From the NCBI GenBank assembly GCA_029747585.1, contig JAPEVF010000277.1:10861-56186 (forward strand): 45,326 nt of DNA. The letters are read 5' to 3'. A program made the position numbers and the translations under genes. The first letter of the stretch is position 1, and each line of letters opens with the position of its first letter. This stretch comes from Pleurotus djamor (Eukaryota > Basidiomycota > Agaricomycetes > Agaricales > Pleurotaceae). The notes beneath the pieces are model-generated. The model did no database searches and was not told where the DNA came from. It saw nothing but the letters and a program-made list of their open reading frames with translations. Positions 1 through 10,275 of the stretch are shown here, one piece after another.

Positions 1-615
1 TGNNNNTANCNGAACCTNANCNTNANCNAATATTTGAGACTGGATGGTATTGGGANGATGTCTCAAAANCTGGTCTNCTTGAGAATGGCCTTGGCCCCCG
101 TAGAACCCTTTGGANGCAGACTTGAGGAACTTGGGTAAAACCTCGANNGCTCGAGTACTAGTCTCTCCACTGGTAACCAAAAAGTTGACGAAAGGCCGTC
201 GGTATGCTTTCTACNCAGTAAGCTCCACTTCCCTTGCGTCAAATCGCTTGGAAGGAGGTGCTGTCGCNATGCGAACATGGAAACCGCTTCGAGTTACCTT
301 TCAGTTTGTCTGGAAATGTAACATTCTCCATGACTTACACGTCATGTACGGCCATGTCGACGGCCTTGAATAGGAAGGGCCCTTCTGGAATTCCCGTTTT
401 CAATTTCCCAACCTGAACGCTCACTTACGACTCATAACGGTGAGTGTCTTCTCTGCGTTGTATGCGCTGATCAACTGAATTCTGTTCGTAGGTCCTGGTG
501 GCCACAATATCCAGTGAGGTCAANNGANCCGACGCGCTATAAGTACTCATCAAAAGCCATAGTAGACTAACAAGAAATCCACCTTCGCTTAAGGATCTCA
601 TCACGACTCATCACG
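1..615. other. N-rich left edge, possible degraded telomeric repeat
   Basis: This stretch contains most of the N bases in the window and no gene can be supported. In the first 30 bases the readable letters after position 16 follow the pattern t?a?c? twice, with a period of six, which is what TAACCC repeats would give if every second base were masked. CCCTAA reading inward is the orientation expected at a left chromosome end. The signal rests on few informative bases. The rest shows only short open frames interrupted by N. Confidence 0.35.
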
Positions 616-1937
616 ATGTATTTGTACGCCCTCATCCTCGCAATTGTAGCTCTAGCAAGACCCGCTGGGTCAGTTCCCCCTTCCTACCCTGCCCATCGGA
701 AATTCGTTCAAATGAAGAAGATAAATAATGGTGAGTCTTGCCCAATTTATCCAACGGAATCAGATCTCACCTGCTCTAGCATACTACCAAATCCCCTCCT
801 ACCAAGTCACGAAATACTACTACAAAGTCCCAGCGGCCTCTGTCCCTTCCATCGCCCCGGACATGACCGACATAGTTCCTACGGAGGCAGACTTCAGCAA
901 TATTGTTCCTGGGCAATCGTATACTCCCGCTAAAGTGGTAACGAAACCACGCGTGAAAGCACCTGTTCCCGCGAAGCCTATCCCCCCTTCAGTTGCTAAG
1001 CCCGTCAAGGCATTGCCCCCCGCCAAATCTGCCCCAGTCAAAGCACCCGTGGAACCTGTAGCCGCTCCAGCCCCAGTTGTCGAAGCGGGAGGCGACTCAT
1101 GGCAACAAACTGTCGTCGCCAACCATAATGCCTATAGGCAGAAATATGGCGCGAAACCTCTCACATGGAGTGACAAGCTCTACCCTGAAACTGTGAATTG
1201 GGCGAACGGATGTAATTTTGAGCATAGGTGTGTTTCCACCCTCTCTTCCTCCGTCTTCCTTACTGAGAACGGGCATTCTTATCTAGTAAGGCGAATGGTG
1301 CTTATGGGGAGAACTTGGTACGTGACATATCGGGCCTCTGTTTCTTATCAATATGAACGCAATTTTCCGATCAGGCCGCAGGTAGTGGTAGTAATTACGA
1401 CTTCTTGGATGGCTTTACCGCATGGATGGACGAAGTTTGTACGTGTCCCCTACATTTCCAGTCAACGTATTAGTGACGGCGCTGAAAACCCATCCATTCA
1501 GCCTTGTATAATTGTGAGATGAATTGTATTCCATTCTTCGAGACCTAGCGCTGAAATTCTCTCAGACAATAACCCAACTTTTAGCACCGAAACTGGTCAC
1601 TTTACGGCGGTAAGAATATTCCATATACCTTGCTTTCGATGATGCAATGTGTGTATAGGTCATATGGAAGAGCACGACGGAAGTCGCATGTGCAATTACA
1701 GAGTGCCCCGCTGGCACAATCTTTGGACAAAGCTCGAAATACGTCGTATGTCGATACAGTCCACCCGGAAATGTCCTTGGACAGTTTATGTGCGCTCAGC
1801 TTTACCCTCTCGCCATCCCTGCTAAACTGATTAACATTCATATTAGTGAGAATGTTGGAAAGGCTCTGGTCGACGGGTTGGAAGGGATTGGGAAGGAGAT
1901 TGGGAAAGGGCTGGGAAAGGTCGTTCTCTCTGGCTAA
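616..1937 (+). CDS. Secreted CAP/PR-1 (SCP) domain protein, eight exons
   Basis: A hydrophobic N-terminus (MYLYALILAIVALA) looks like a signal peptide. A long Pro/Ala/Lys/Val-rich linker (about residues 80-150) leads into a CAP domain beginning with VANHNAYRQKYGAKPLTW. CAP hallmarks follow: GENL, GHFTA, and the final CRYSPPGN block. The exons that join without a frame break are 616-730, 780-1227, 1287-1317, 1375-1438, 1502-1513, 1566-1609, 1659-1789 and 1847-1937, giving 311 residues. The fifth exon is only 12 nt (SLYN plus one base). The C-terminus ends in a Gly/Lys-rich amphipathic tail. Fungal CAP proteins are extracellular and several bind sterols or lipids; activity here is inference. 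The next gene downstream is a paralogue with the same internal exon plan. Confidence 0.85.
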
Positions 1938-2405
1938 CCTTTTTGTGCAACCTAGCTTTCCGTTTGGAGTTTCTAGTTTGCACAGGCCATGTATGTATAT
2001 TGCGCCCAGGAGGCCGATAATGCCATTCAACATCAGCATCTGTGTTTACGACTCCGGTGCGGCCAACTTGGCGATTCAAACGTTCATTATTTGTGCAATG
2101 CTCGTTGGGGCCTGTGTCCTGCCGAGCGTCCTCGGCGACCTCGGGTGTCGGAGCCTTACCTCCAAGATCCTCCCAACTCCAAGAAGCTCTTCGCCCATCG
2201 TCGATTTTCTCGCGCCGAAGGATCGTCACTTCATTTGCCCACATCTGGGGGTGGGTACGCGTGTGCGACGGCGGTATTTCTGTTGGTGACTGTGGTCGAA
2301 TTCAGCGCGTACCCCAGATTATAATCTAAGCCCTTTTGTTGTTCAGGTATAAAGGTACCCCTCGACGTGATACAGCTGAATCCAAACCTCTTCGTTCTCC
2401 TCAAG
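1938..2405. other. Intergenic between the CAP paralogues
   Basis: No coding frame with convincing splicing or composition is seen. The only clear element is the TATA box of the downstream CAP gene near the right end. Confidence 0.5.
2348..2355 (+). promoter_or_regulatory. TATA box (TATAAAGG) of the second CAP gene
   Basis: A good TATA match lies 51 bases before the chosen ATG at 2406. This supports the ATG of the MRFFSS signal peptide over an earlier in-frame ATG at 2367, which would fall at or before the expected transcription start region. Confidence 0.55.
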
Positions 2406-3413
2406 ATGCGATTCTTCTCTAGCCTCTCCAGTATCATCGCTCTCGCCGTCGCGGTCCACGGGCTTCCCAGCAGACTCGATGACGACTCCACCTCTTCTGT
2501 TCTAGTTTTCGACGAATACTCCTTGCCTGAAGGTGGCCAGATCGTATTCGAGCCTATGCACCTTGAAGCGGATGGTTTCGACGTGTCGGATCTGGAGGGA
2601 GGCCATGTCGATGAGGCCATTTTTGCTGACTGGAAAGTCGAGGTTGTCAAGCAGCACAATGCCTATCGCGCCAAGTATGGCGCACCTGCCGTTACATGGA
2701 GCGACGCTCTATACCCAGGTACTCAGCAGTGGGCTAACCAGTGCAAGTTTGAGCACAGGTGCGACTTTCCGTTTTAATTCTCCTAAGTTTACTGACAGGA
2801 GTTCTCCTTCAAGCAATGGTCAAGGCAAATACGGGGAGAACTTGGTGAATTTTCATTTTGAAAGCTTGATTGAGTCGCTTCTGATATTTAAGCTGAATAT
2901 GATAGGCTGCTGGGACTGGACAAACCTATGGCTTTTCGGACGGTCTCAAGGCTTGGATGGACGAAGCTTGTGAGTAGTGTTGGTCGGTTTCCTTTGCCTT
3001 TGCTAATAACGATGGTCTGCTCTAGCTAAATATGATTGTGGGTACTGACATCCCCCGCTGAGAGTAATCTCACTGGAACTATTCCCCTCGTAGACAACAA
3101 GCCTGGCTTTTCTAAGGGTACAGGTCATTTCACCCAAGTTCGTCGACACCTTCTAGTCGATATCTGTCAGGATACTGATTTAATTCGTCAAGGTCGTATG
3201 GAAGAGCAGTAAACAGGTTGCCTGTGCTGTTGGTAGCTGCCGTGGAGGAACCATCTTCAAGCAAGCCTCCAAGTATATCGTATGCCGATACAGCCCAGCG
3301 GGAAACTTCCAAGGGAGATATGGGTACGTTGATACTATTACTGCGAACTAGCTTCTCAGAGTATTCGCTCAAACGAACTATTTAGGGAGAATGTCGGACG
3401 CCCTCGCAATTGA
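2406..3413 (+). CDS. Secreted CAP/PR-1 (SCP) domain protein, seven exons
   Basis: The protein starts with a signal peptide (MRFFSSLSSIIALAVAVHG), then an acidic pro-like stretch, then a CAP domain (QHNAYRAKYGAPAVTW, GKYGENL, GTGHFTQ, CRYSPAGN). Exons 2406-2758, 2799-2844, 2906-2969, 3026-3037, 3094-3137, 3193-3323 and 3386-3413 add up to 225 residues. The 64, 12, 44 and 131 nt exons have exactly the same sizes as in the upstream paralogue, including the 12-nt micro-exon (SKYD). It lacks the long Pro/Ala linker and the Gly/Lys tail of that gene. The pair clearly arose by tandem duplication. An extracellular role is inferred from the family. Confidence 0.88.
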
Positions 3414-3559
3414 AGAAAGGAAGAAAGGGAATTGGGTATTCTTCTACGAGAGGTCTCTCGGTCTCTCGCTTGCTATCTAACAGGCCATGGTACAATATGA
3501 TACAAGATATAAATGTTGGTAATATAATCGTCATCTGCGTGTAACAACCTCTCGTCCCT

Positions 3560-4413
3560 TCACGGCAGGTGTGACCATCCCATTATCTTCCACAACCTAG
3601 GAGTCGCCTCCGAAGAATCCTTCGATGACCATCCTTTGGTCAACAAGTTAGATTCGTGTACGCTCTCATCATCTTCCTCGAGGAGGTGGTAAGGACCGAA
3701 CCGAGCCTCAAGTGGGGTTGGATTGCAAGGACGGGGTAGCGTCAGATGAGAGAATGAGTCAGGGGTATGAGGAACGGATGAATTCTCGGATTGTTGGTCT
3801 AGAGCATCGGATGGTGTAGGAGGAGGGTTATCTGGGAGGAAGACATCATCGCCGAAACTACTCCTTCGTTTCTTCTTGTCCTCGCGACTGATCAGAAATT
3901 GGATGAGGGATAGGTAGTCCACACTAGGGGACATTCCGTGCAAGCGTCCTGCTTCATCGACGTGATACGCGTCGGAGTCGTCAGCGACCATCGGGCTGAA
4001 AGGCGCGAACGCGAGATTGGGTTCTTCAAACTCCTCATCTTCACTATCATCCGACTCTCCCTCAACTTCTAAGCACGCGAATAGGTTGGCGCTTGGGAAT
4101 CCCTTCTGGTCTTCCCACTTGTCGTGGAAGAAAGGGGAAGAATGACGAGCGANCGCGTGAAAGGGGGGATGAANGGGGGCTCCTTGGTGGAGGGTGAAAG
4201 GGGCTTGTTGGATGGCGATCGACGTGTTGTGGGGGTGTTTCTCCCAGTACCGATGGGAGAGAGTATGTTGGGACGCGCAGGAAGATGATCGGGGCGCGTT
4301 GTCGACGCGTCTGAGTTTAAGCTGAGACGCGACGCGTCCTTCGGCTTGGGGGTTGCGTAGAGCGTGGTCTTGCGCGCAGCCTCAGCGTAGCTGAGCGAGG
4401 TAAGCATGGCCAT
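3560..4413 (-). CDS. Ser/Pro-rich protein of unknown function (frame interrupted at N bases)
   Basis: Two open segments on the minus strand form one gene. The first starts MAMLTSLSYAEAARKTTLY and runs to about 4145. The second covers about 4145 to the stop at 3560 and includes FHDKWEDQKGFPSANLF, an acidic patch (ESDDSEDEE) and KIMGWSHLP at the end. The frame changes by one exactly where two N bases lie (4153 and 4174) next to a C homopolymer, so I read this as a sequencing ambiguity and not a biological frameshift. The product would be about 285 residues, rich in Ser, Thr and Pro, with basic and acidic patches and no membrane segment. I do not recognise the family; a nuclear or regulatory role is possible but unsupported. 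Confidence 0.6.
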
Positions 4414-4729
4414 TAGAGGGTGATAGAACGTCTAGATGGTCTGATGTGCGAGGAGAGCAGGTGCTGAGTGCGGGGTAATGTTTGGGATTGAGGGGGATTT
4501 ATATGAGCGGCATAAAGGGGAATTGTGGAACTCAGGAACAATCCCAAAAAAGTCAATTCGTATTGTTATCTGACACAAGCCACTCCGCAGGCCACGTTTT
4601 GGCCTTACAGCACAATGATCTTATGACGATGTGGTCAAAGCAAGGTTGCAAAGCTAGTGCGCATAAAGGTCAACGACGCACCACGGGGTGCTACACGGTA
4701 CAACACGCTGCGACTAAGCCAGGCCTAAG
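4414..4729. other. Gap holding the upstream region of the 3560-4413 gene
   Basis: Besides the TATA-like box at 4497-4505, nothing structured is seen. The right part is the 3' flank of the next minus-strand gene. Confidence 0.4.
4497..4505 (-). promoter_or_regulatory. TATA-like box (CATATAAAT)
   Basis: On the minus strand this lies about 84 bases upstream of the ATG at 4413, a usual distance for a fungal TATA element plus leader. Confidence 0.4.
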
Positions 4730-5516
4730 CTACTTCTTCTCTTTGACCGGGAACTCCTTCCCTGTGAGGTTCTGATATTGATCTCGTATCACATCCGCAA
4801 TCTGCTTGTCCTTTGCTTGCTCCAAAGCCGACTCGTCATTCTGAGGGCCTTTCTTGAATACGTGTTCTTGAACAAGGTCAATGGCTACGGAGTATTTATT
4901 GAGTCAATGTTGTCATTAATTGGCATTGAGCGTCACCTTTGTCCAACATATCTACAATCAACGCGTAGAATCGTCAATGATGAGGAAGGCCGAATAGTCA
5001 ACGAAGCCAAAGCTCACCCTCTTTCGCTTCTCCCTTTGCGCCGCCACCAAGGGCGTTATTGATCTTGTCTCCTAGACCTTGAGGCTTTGGCTCGGGCTGA
5101 CTCCCTTGGATTGCGCCACTAATTTTCTCCAAGAGACCGACATCGTCATCCTTCTTTGTCTCGGGGGCATGCGCCACGGCGGGTGGGCGATCACCGTCGA
5201 ATATCCCGGTGATCTTTTCAAGGACGCTAGCATCTTGCTTGGGAGGTGGAGGTGGCGGTGGAGAGGGCTCTTTTCCTCCAAGAAAGTTGCCGATTTTTTC
5301 GAAGATATTCTCGCCGTCTTTGTCCCCTGTCTTGGATGGAGGGACCGGCTCTTGTTTTGCTTGATCGCCGCCGGAAAGAACATCACCAAGTTTGTCGAAC
5401 AAAGATGTTCCCCCTCTGTTCCCCTCCCCCTTGGATTCGCTGGGCCCGGCGTCCTCCTCCTTCTTGCCTAGGTCATCGTCGGAAAGCTTCAGGTTCTTTA
5501 AGAGGCTGAGGTCCAT
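4730..5516 (-). CDS. Six-repeat amphipathic helix protein, unknown function
   Basis: Three exons (5018-5516, 4937-4951, 4730-4884) join cleanly into 222 residues; the middle exon is only 15 nt. The protein carries a recurring motif of the type [L/I/V]-[F/L]-[D/E]-K-[I/L]-x3-[L/F/I]-x-G-G: FDKLGDVLSGG (40-50), FEKIGNFLGG (72-81), LEKITGIFDG (99-108), LEKISGAIQG (129-138), GDKINNALGGG (149-159) and a degenerate MLDKAIDLVQEH (168-179) encoded across the micro-exon. Spacers are rich in Pro, Lys and Asp, with a run of seven prolines near 86-92. The C-terminal third is a charged helix ending EFPVKEKK. There is no signal peptide or membrane segment. I do not recognise a named family. The repeats could be amphipathic helices that bind a membrane or a partner; this is inference. 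Confidence 0.75.
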
Positions 5517-6113
5517 GATCGATTGTCGGACGATGCTTCAGATTCCCTACGAGTCTTGATCGAAATGAAGTTCACAATTGAAGGGAGCCGAAAAGGCTTA
5601 CTGTGACAGATTTACTGCTCTTGAGCGAAACCCTGCATGAACGGTGGGGCAAGCATTACCGTATACGTCCCGTGCCAAGTATGTGAACGTGGAGCATGAG
5701 TCCCTCCAACGATTCAAGGCATAGACCAAGTACGCAGATGCCAAAATGCCCAATAGCATCATCCCACGCGTCCGTCGTGATCCATATCAGAAGTTGATCT
5801 GTCGAAGTATTGTACTTTTCCCGTACTTTCTCGCTTGCTTGTAGCGTCTGTTGGTCTGATGTTGGAAGACTCTGTAGAGTGAAGGGGAAAGCGACCAGAA
5901 GTTGAGACGACCGGATAAAGGTATAATTTCTCACAGTCAGTAGAATGTACCCACGGTCAATATTTGAAGGGTGCCTGCAGCGTTCTCAGCTTGTAACTTG
6001 TCTTCGACGCAACATCGCTCTTCGCGAGAAGGTATCTTTACTCCCCGAATTCCTCGCCTTTTAAACGCTCCGAGCACTGTCTTGACTGCGCTCGAGACTC
6101 TCAACTTACTGTC
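5517..6113. other. Divergent intergenic region before CDC73
   Basis: This separates the minus-strand six-repeat gene from plus-strand CDC73 and should hold both promoters. An open minus-strand stretch (5656-5934) shows no clear gene character. Confidence 0.4.
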
Positions 6114-7753
6114 ATGTCCGACCCTTTGCTATGCCTACGGCAGGCCATCAAATCGAAAGACAAGGTCTCATATACGAAGGATGGACAACAAACCGAAATA
6201 CTATCATCTGCAACTCATATAGACATTCCCCCAAACCACTCATTTCTCAAGACAACGCCGACGCGATATCGGAAGCCAGACACGAATTCATCAAACCCCA
6301 CGGCCACACCTCAGGACTTCTACTCACTTCAGGCCGTTCATATTGCATGGCTATTTCGAGATGCCACGGTCGCGGATTATATGAGGCATGCCCGAGAGCG
6401 AGGGCTCGGTGCCGGGTTTGTCAGTATAACGGAAAGAAAAGCCGTGGTTGACTGGCTTGAGGGACGCGAGGGACATCCGGAACGTGTCGCTCCGCTTGCT
6501 GGAGGTGAGTTGCTTGAGCATGGAACATAACAATTTGCATACTTACGGTTGTGATTCAGACACAACTACACCTCCTGGGAGTCCAGTTAGAGGAAGTCAG
6601 TCGATTTCAACCCCATACAAAAGTGCCGCTCCAGATGCTACATCTTCACCATCAAAGCGAAAATACGTACCTGACCTCCATGATGTTGAAGTGGTCAAGA
6701 AGTTGAAACAGTCAGAAGTCGAGCTTCAAGACCGTAATACCGTGCTCCGTGGCTCTAAACCCAATGTCAGTACCCGCACGTTCTTTGTCTATCCTCTAAT
6801 TCACCAGGGGTAATCCAGAACTTTTCATCTATTCGTGCTGTCTATGCCGAAAAATTGAAAAAAGTTAAAGAGGCCGGCAAACCTGGCTCCAGCACACCTG
6901 CTGCTGCTTCACAACCCACACCAGGTGCGTTCCCACTTCTCCCCATTCGTACCCTTCTGATCTTCATCTTCACATAGACCCCAAGCTAGTTGCCCGTAAA
7001 GCTCGTACGTTCCTACCTCATGGAGCCTGTGAATCCCCCTCATTCTCTACAGGAAATATGTACCCCATAATCATGATATCCTCTTCCCCAACTGCCCTCA
7101 TCACGATGCACAATGTAAAAAAGTTCCTCCAAGAATCTGTGTACGCCTTTTCGTTGCCTTCTTCTCTGCGCTTTTCATTGATCCACCGTGTTAATAGCTT
7201 TGAAACTCCCCAAGACGCCCGGGCACGAGCCGCAGCCGAAGGGAACCCTCGGCCAGAAGACATGATACCCATATATCGCAAACGGACACACATCGATCCC
7301 AGTGGGAAGGAGACTGAGTCACACGCCCGTTACTTCGCTGTGGATAGCGCGGAGGCTCTGGCTAAGTTTGGTACGGACGCATGGGATCGTGTAGTCTGTG
7401 TCATGACCACAGGTCAGGCATGGCAGTTCAGACCTTATAAGTGGTCAGACCCCCGACAATTGTTCCATCATGGTGCGAGAATTCTTTTTCTCTGCGTCCC
7501 TTTCTGACTCTCCGTACCAGTCAAGGGCGTCTATGTTTCATGGTCAAATGATCCGCCAAACACGAAGATTAAAGACTGGAATGTAACGGAACTTAAGGTC
7601 CATTCTACCCTTTCTATAACCACCGACGGTACTCATGGTCTTCATTAGATTGATCCCCATAGGCGACACGTCGATAAGGCCACTGTTGCACATTTTTGGA
7701 AGACGCTGGATTCATGGACAATGATGCACAAGCCTTGGTTGATAAAGTCATAA
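6114..7753 (+). CDS. CDC73: Cdc73/parafibromin, Paf1 transcription elongation complex subunit
   Basis: The start MSDPLLCLRQAI matches the N-terminal parafibromin domain. The C-terminal Ras-like Cdc73 domain is clear: YPIIMISSSPTALITMHNVKKFL, then IYRKRTHIDPSG, WDRVVCVMTTGQAWQF, and the end HVDKATVAHFWKTLD. Eight exons (6114-6504, 6560-6765, 6819-6924, 6978-7004, 7053-7140, 7198-7472, 7521-7597, 7649-7753) give 424 residues, close to fungal Cdc73 size. One exon is 27 nt. In known systems Cdc73 helps the Paf1 complex bind phosphorylated Pol II CTD and Spt5 and supports histone H2B ubiquitination and H3K4 methylation. It acts in the nucleus. All splice phases close without error, so the gene looks intact. 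Confidence 0.95.
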
Positions 7754-7947
7754 TTCAAAACTTCCCGCGACGTCCTTTTATATCCTCATACGCTTTGATG
7801 AACATTTTCTCTGTAATTTTACTAAATATACATTGCTTTAGATGCGCATCTGGAATTCTGCCGACCTGGATTCAAGTTCAATTACATTTAATATTAATGT
7901 TGAGTATACTAATAGTGCTGTTTTCAGGACTAGCCTAAGTATCTGGG

Positions 7948-8834
7948 CTATGAATATGCAGGAGGTGGCTGGCGCATTGGGGTTATCGGGTCGGACAGTG
8001 GGCGTCTGATAGCAGGTCGCGATTTCCTAGGCGGAACGATGTGGGTCAAGTGCCGATGACCAGGCGACGTTGTGCTAGCACTGAGTGTCGAAGATGCACT
8101 CATCGTTGGCTCAATCAGAGCGAAAGGTTGGATGGCTAGCTCATCTGTCAATGCTTGCTTCAGCCCAACTTGATTGCCTGATGGGCGAAGCTTACCATGC
8201 TGTGTAGACTTCCGTAGGTATCGGCGACAAAAAACGAACGTCCCCAAGATCAACAACGTCAGGGCTACGCCTATGGCGAAGGCTACTGCGATGGGTCCCA
8301 TCGGATATCTTGTAGGTTTCGAACTTATGCCAGCTTCTGTGTGATTCTGCTGCGGCGCAAGCCCAGAAGAGTTCAAGTTGTGCACTGGAGCGGACGCGAC
8401 GATCAAGAAGTCGATCCAAACGAAGGTGTTGCTAGTGCAGTTTCCTACAAGGGTATGTTCTGTATTTTTGAGATCTGGCGATGAATAGAAGGTTTGCTGA
8501 TACTGGCTTGTAGTGAGTATTCCGGAGTAGAAGACGGGTTCTCCGCCGTCAATAGTGTACGACGAGTTCGAAGGTGTCCCGTAGGGCAGTGTACCGATAA
8601 CCTTCACGGAAGTCCCTATGATGCTGCGGTATCAGTGGCATTGGTCTTCGAACGTTCCAGAGTCTCGGAGCCGTACTTGCCTGTGAAGTTGAAGGTGAAT
8701 GTTGCGCCGGGGATCACTGAATTGTGGGTTGTTCGGTTGTATTCATTAGCACCCCCATCTAATCGCCATTGTCCTCTAGAGTAGTGGATCCGAGGGTCTG
8801 TATCGTCAATGATGATTGCTGCTTGAGAGGTCAT
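7948..8834 (-). CDS. Single-pass membrane protein with jelly-roll-like ectodomain
   Basis: Two exons (8681-8834 and 7948-8615) give 273 residues. The N-terminal part has the layout common in mushroom surface proteins: IDDTDPRIHYSRGQW, then GATFTFNFTGTSVKVIGTLP and a segment with several N-x-S/T sites. One hydrophobic span follows (GPIAVAFAIGVALTLLILGTFVF, about residues 150-172) and then a basic juxtamembrane stretch and a Ser/Pro-rich cytoplasmic tail ending PPPAYS. There is no classical cleaved signal peptide, also usual for this group. The intron (8616-8680) uses a GC donor (CAG|GCAAGT); only this choice gives the conserved FTGTSVKV junction. The ligand is unknown. Confidence 0.8.
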
Positions 8835-9999
8835 CTTTGAAGGGGGGCGACGTAAGTGGGTTTAACCCCCGCTTTTTGGTACTCGACCCATTGAAATAAA
8901 GCCCGAGGCAATTCCATGGTGAGTGATATGTCAAGAATGAAGAAGCTCTCGCGTTGCTGATATCTGTCGCGTCTAAGAAGGGCGTGGCTGGGATAATCGT
9001 AATGGAGTCTCTTCCGCCTTCATTCCATCATTCGCTACGAAGGGGGGAATGCGCTTTCCATCAGGAACCTGAGCCTTCGTCGCCACAGTTCCGACAACTT
9101 CCATCAAAATTTCTATCGCACGCATGCAACAGTCCATGGTTTCGGGGAAGGAGTACTGGACCATTCAAATCCAAAACATCCCAACCATGAACATCCAAGA
9201 CCAATGGAGCTCCCTCGCGCTTGAGTTGGCGTTCTTGTGCGTATCGGATGATGGCTCCGGAATTCTTCGTCGTTGCGCACAGCGAGGAAGTGAATCAAAT
9301 GTCCGAACTTCCTGGAGGTCAAGACACTGCGCACAATGCTCTTTGTAGACGACGGCGTTCCATGTAGTGCAGGTGAATACTCAGCTGTACCCTCGTTCTT
9401 GACCTTCTATTGAACCACAATGGAGAAGGTACCGTAAGTCCATACGACAGCCCCCCGAAGTCTTCATTGGCCCAGGTACGCGCCAGGCACGGTGGTGAAG
9501 GTTAATATTAAGCGATGGGCTCGCCCGAGCTCTGGCCGAGTCGTACACCGTTTGAGTTGTGTACGGCATTCACATGAGGTTGGCGCGCTCCTTGGATGAC
9601 GCTCGTCTTACGGCGAATGCTAGACGGACCTTCATGGTACCAAGAGCTTTGACTCTTGTCCGTAATGTGGACATCTCTCTTGGGTCTCGCTGCTGATTTT
9701 ATCGCATGGCTTCTATGAGCAATTGGAGAGTCGGTATGTCTCTGGGCACATCGTTGTTTCTCTATAAAAACTAACCATCGAACGAGAAAGGATGCTCAGC
9801 AGCCTTCGCTACCAAATCCCAGTAAGCCCACTTGACTTCTTCATTCCTTACTACCCATCCTAATCTTGACCGCATCACAGACGCCCTTTTGCAGCCTCGA
9901 AAGACTACCTTAGGCCACCAACCACCTTTCCAACAGGTAAACTCCACCCTTTGCTGTTTCTTAGAGACTCGCTCACTCACATCGATCGTCATAGTCACG
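8835..9999. other. Large gene-poor interval, upstream of the peptide pair
   Basis: Several minus-strand frames between 8973 and 9569 stay open for 60-70 codons in shifting frames and could be the decayed remains of a gene, but no family is recognisable. From about 9785 the sequence is the 5' part of the duplicated unit that carries the cysteine-rich peptide, with probable 5'-UTR introns. Confidence 0.4.
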
Positions 10000-10275
10000 A
10001 TGAAGTTCGCCGCCATCTTTGTTTTCGCCGTCGCCGCTTTCGCCACTGGTAGCGAGGCCGTTAGCTGCAAGGTTCAGAGCGACGACAAGAAGGGATACAT
10101 GTGCGTCACTGGCAAGTGCCCCAAGGGATGGAGCTCCGTGTTCTGGGACTCTGGCTGCAGCGGCAAGCAGCGATGCTGCATCTAAAAGCGCCCCGTATTT
10201 ATTCTCTGGCCCAGTATCATTATTGCTTTGTATATGAGCTATGAGCCTAGCAGTGCTTCTGGTAAAACGGCGCTT
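9785..10275 (+). repeat. Segmental duplication, copy 1
   Basis: This unit and the one at about 10540-11010 align over promoter-proximal, leader, coding and 3' flank. Shared landmarks are gcagcct.gaaagac, cttaggccacc, acctttc.aa.agg in the leader, and aaaagcgcc plus ggcccagtatcat-like sequence after the stop. The leader contains two pairs of matching GT and AG signals, so both copies probably have spliced 5' UTRs. The boundaries are approximate. Confidence 0.7.
10000..10185 (+). CDS. Small secreted cysteine-rich peptide, copy 1 (61 aa)
   Basis: A 61-residue uninterrupted frame has a clear signal peptide (MKFAAIFVFAVAAFATGSEA, about residues 1-20). The mature part of about 41 residues has six cysteines at 23, 35, 40, 53, 59 and 60, that is C-x11-C-x4-C-x12-C-x5-CC, with the basic motif KGYMCVTGKCPKGW. 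A six-cysteine peptide ending in CC with this order resembles the beta-defensin/crotamine cysteine layout, though the first loop is longer; no homology is claimed. An antimicrobial or inter-organism role would be typical for such peptides but is inference. A longer frame exists upstream, but the signal peptide and the paralogue fix this start. Confidence 0.85.
   Translation: MKFAAIFVFAVAAFATGSEAVSCKVQSDDKKGYMCVTGKCPKGWSSVFWDSGCSGKQRCCI

Noticed and set aside
820..1122. Minus-strand Ala/Gly/Thr-rich frame opposite the first CAP gene
   Set aside because: It is the antisense shadow of the Pro/Ala-rich linker.
5656..5934. Minus-strand open frame of 92 codons with a hydrophobic patch
   Set aside because: It lies in the divergent promoter region of two clear genes, has no recognisable motif, and its splice extension is speculative.
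9832..9999. N-terminal extension in frame with the first cysteine-rich peptide
   Set aside because: It would bury the signal peptide, and the paralogue does not preserve it; the region matches a spliced leader.
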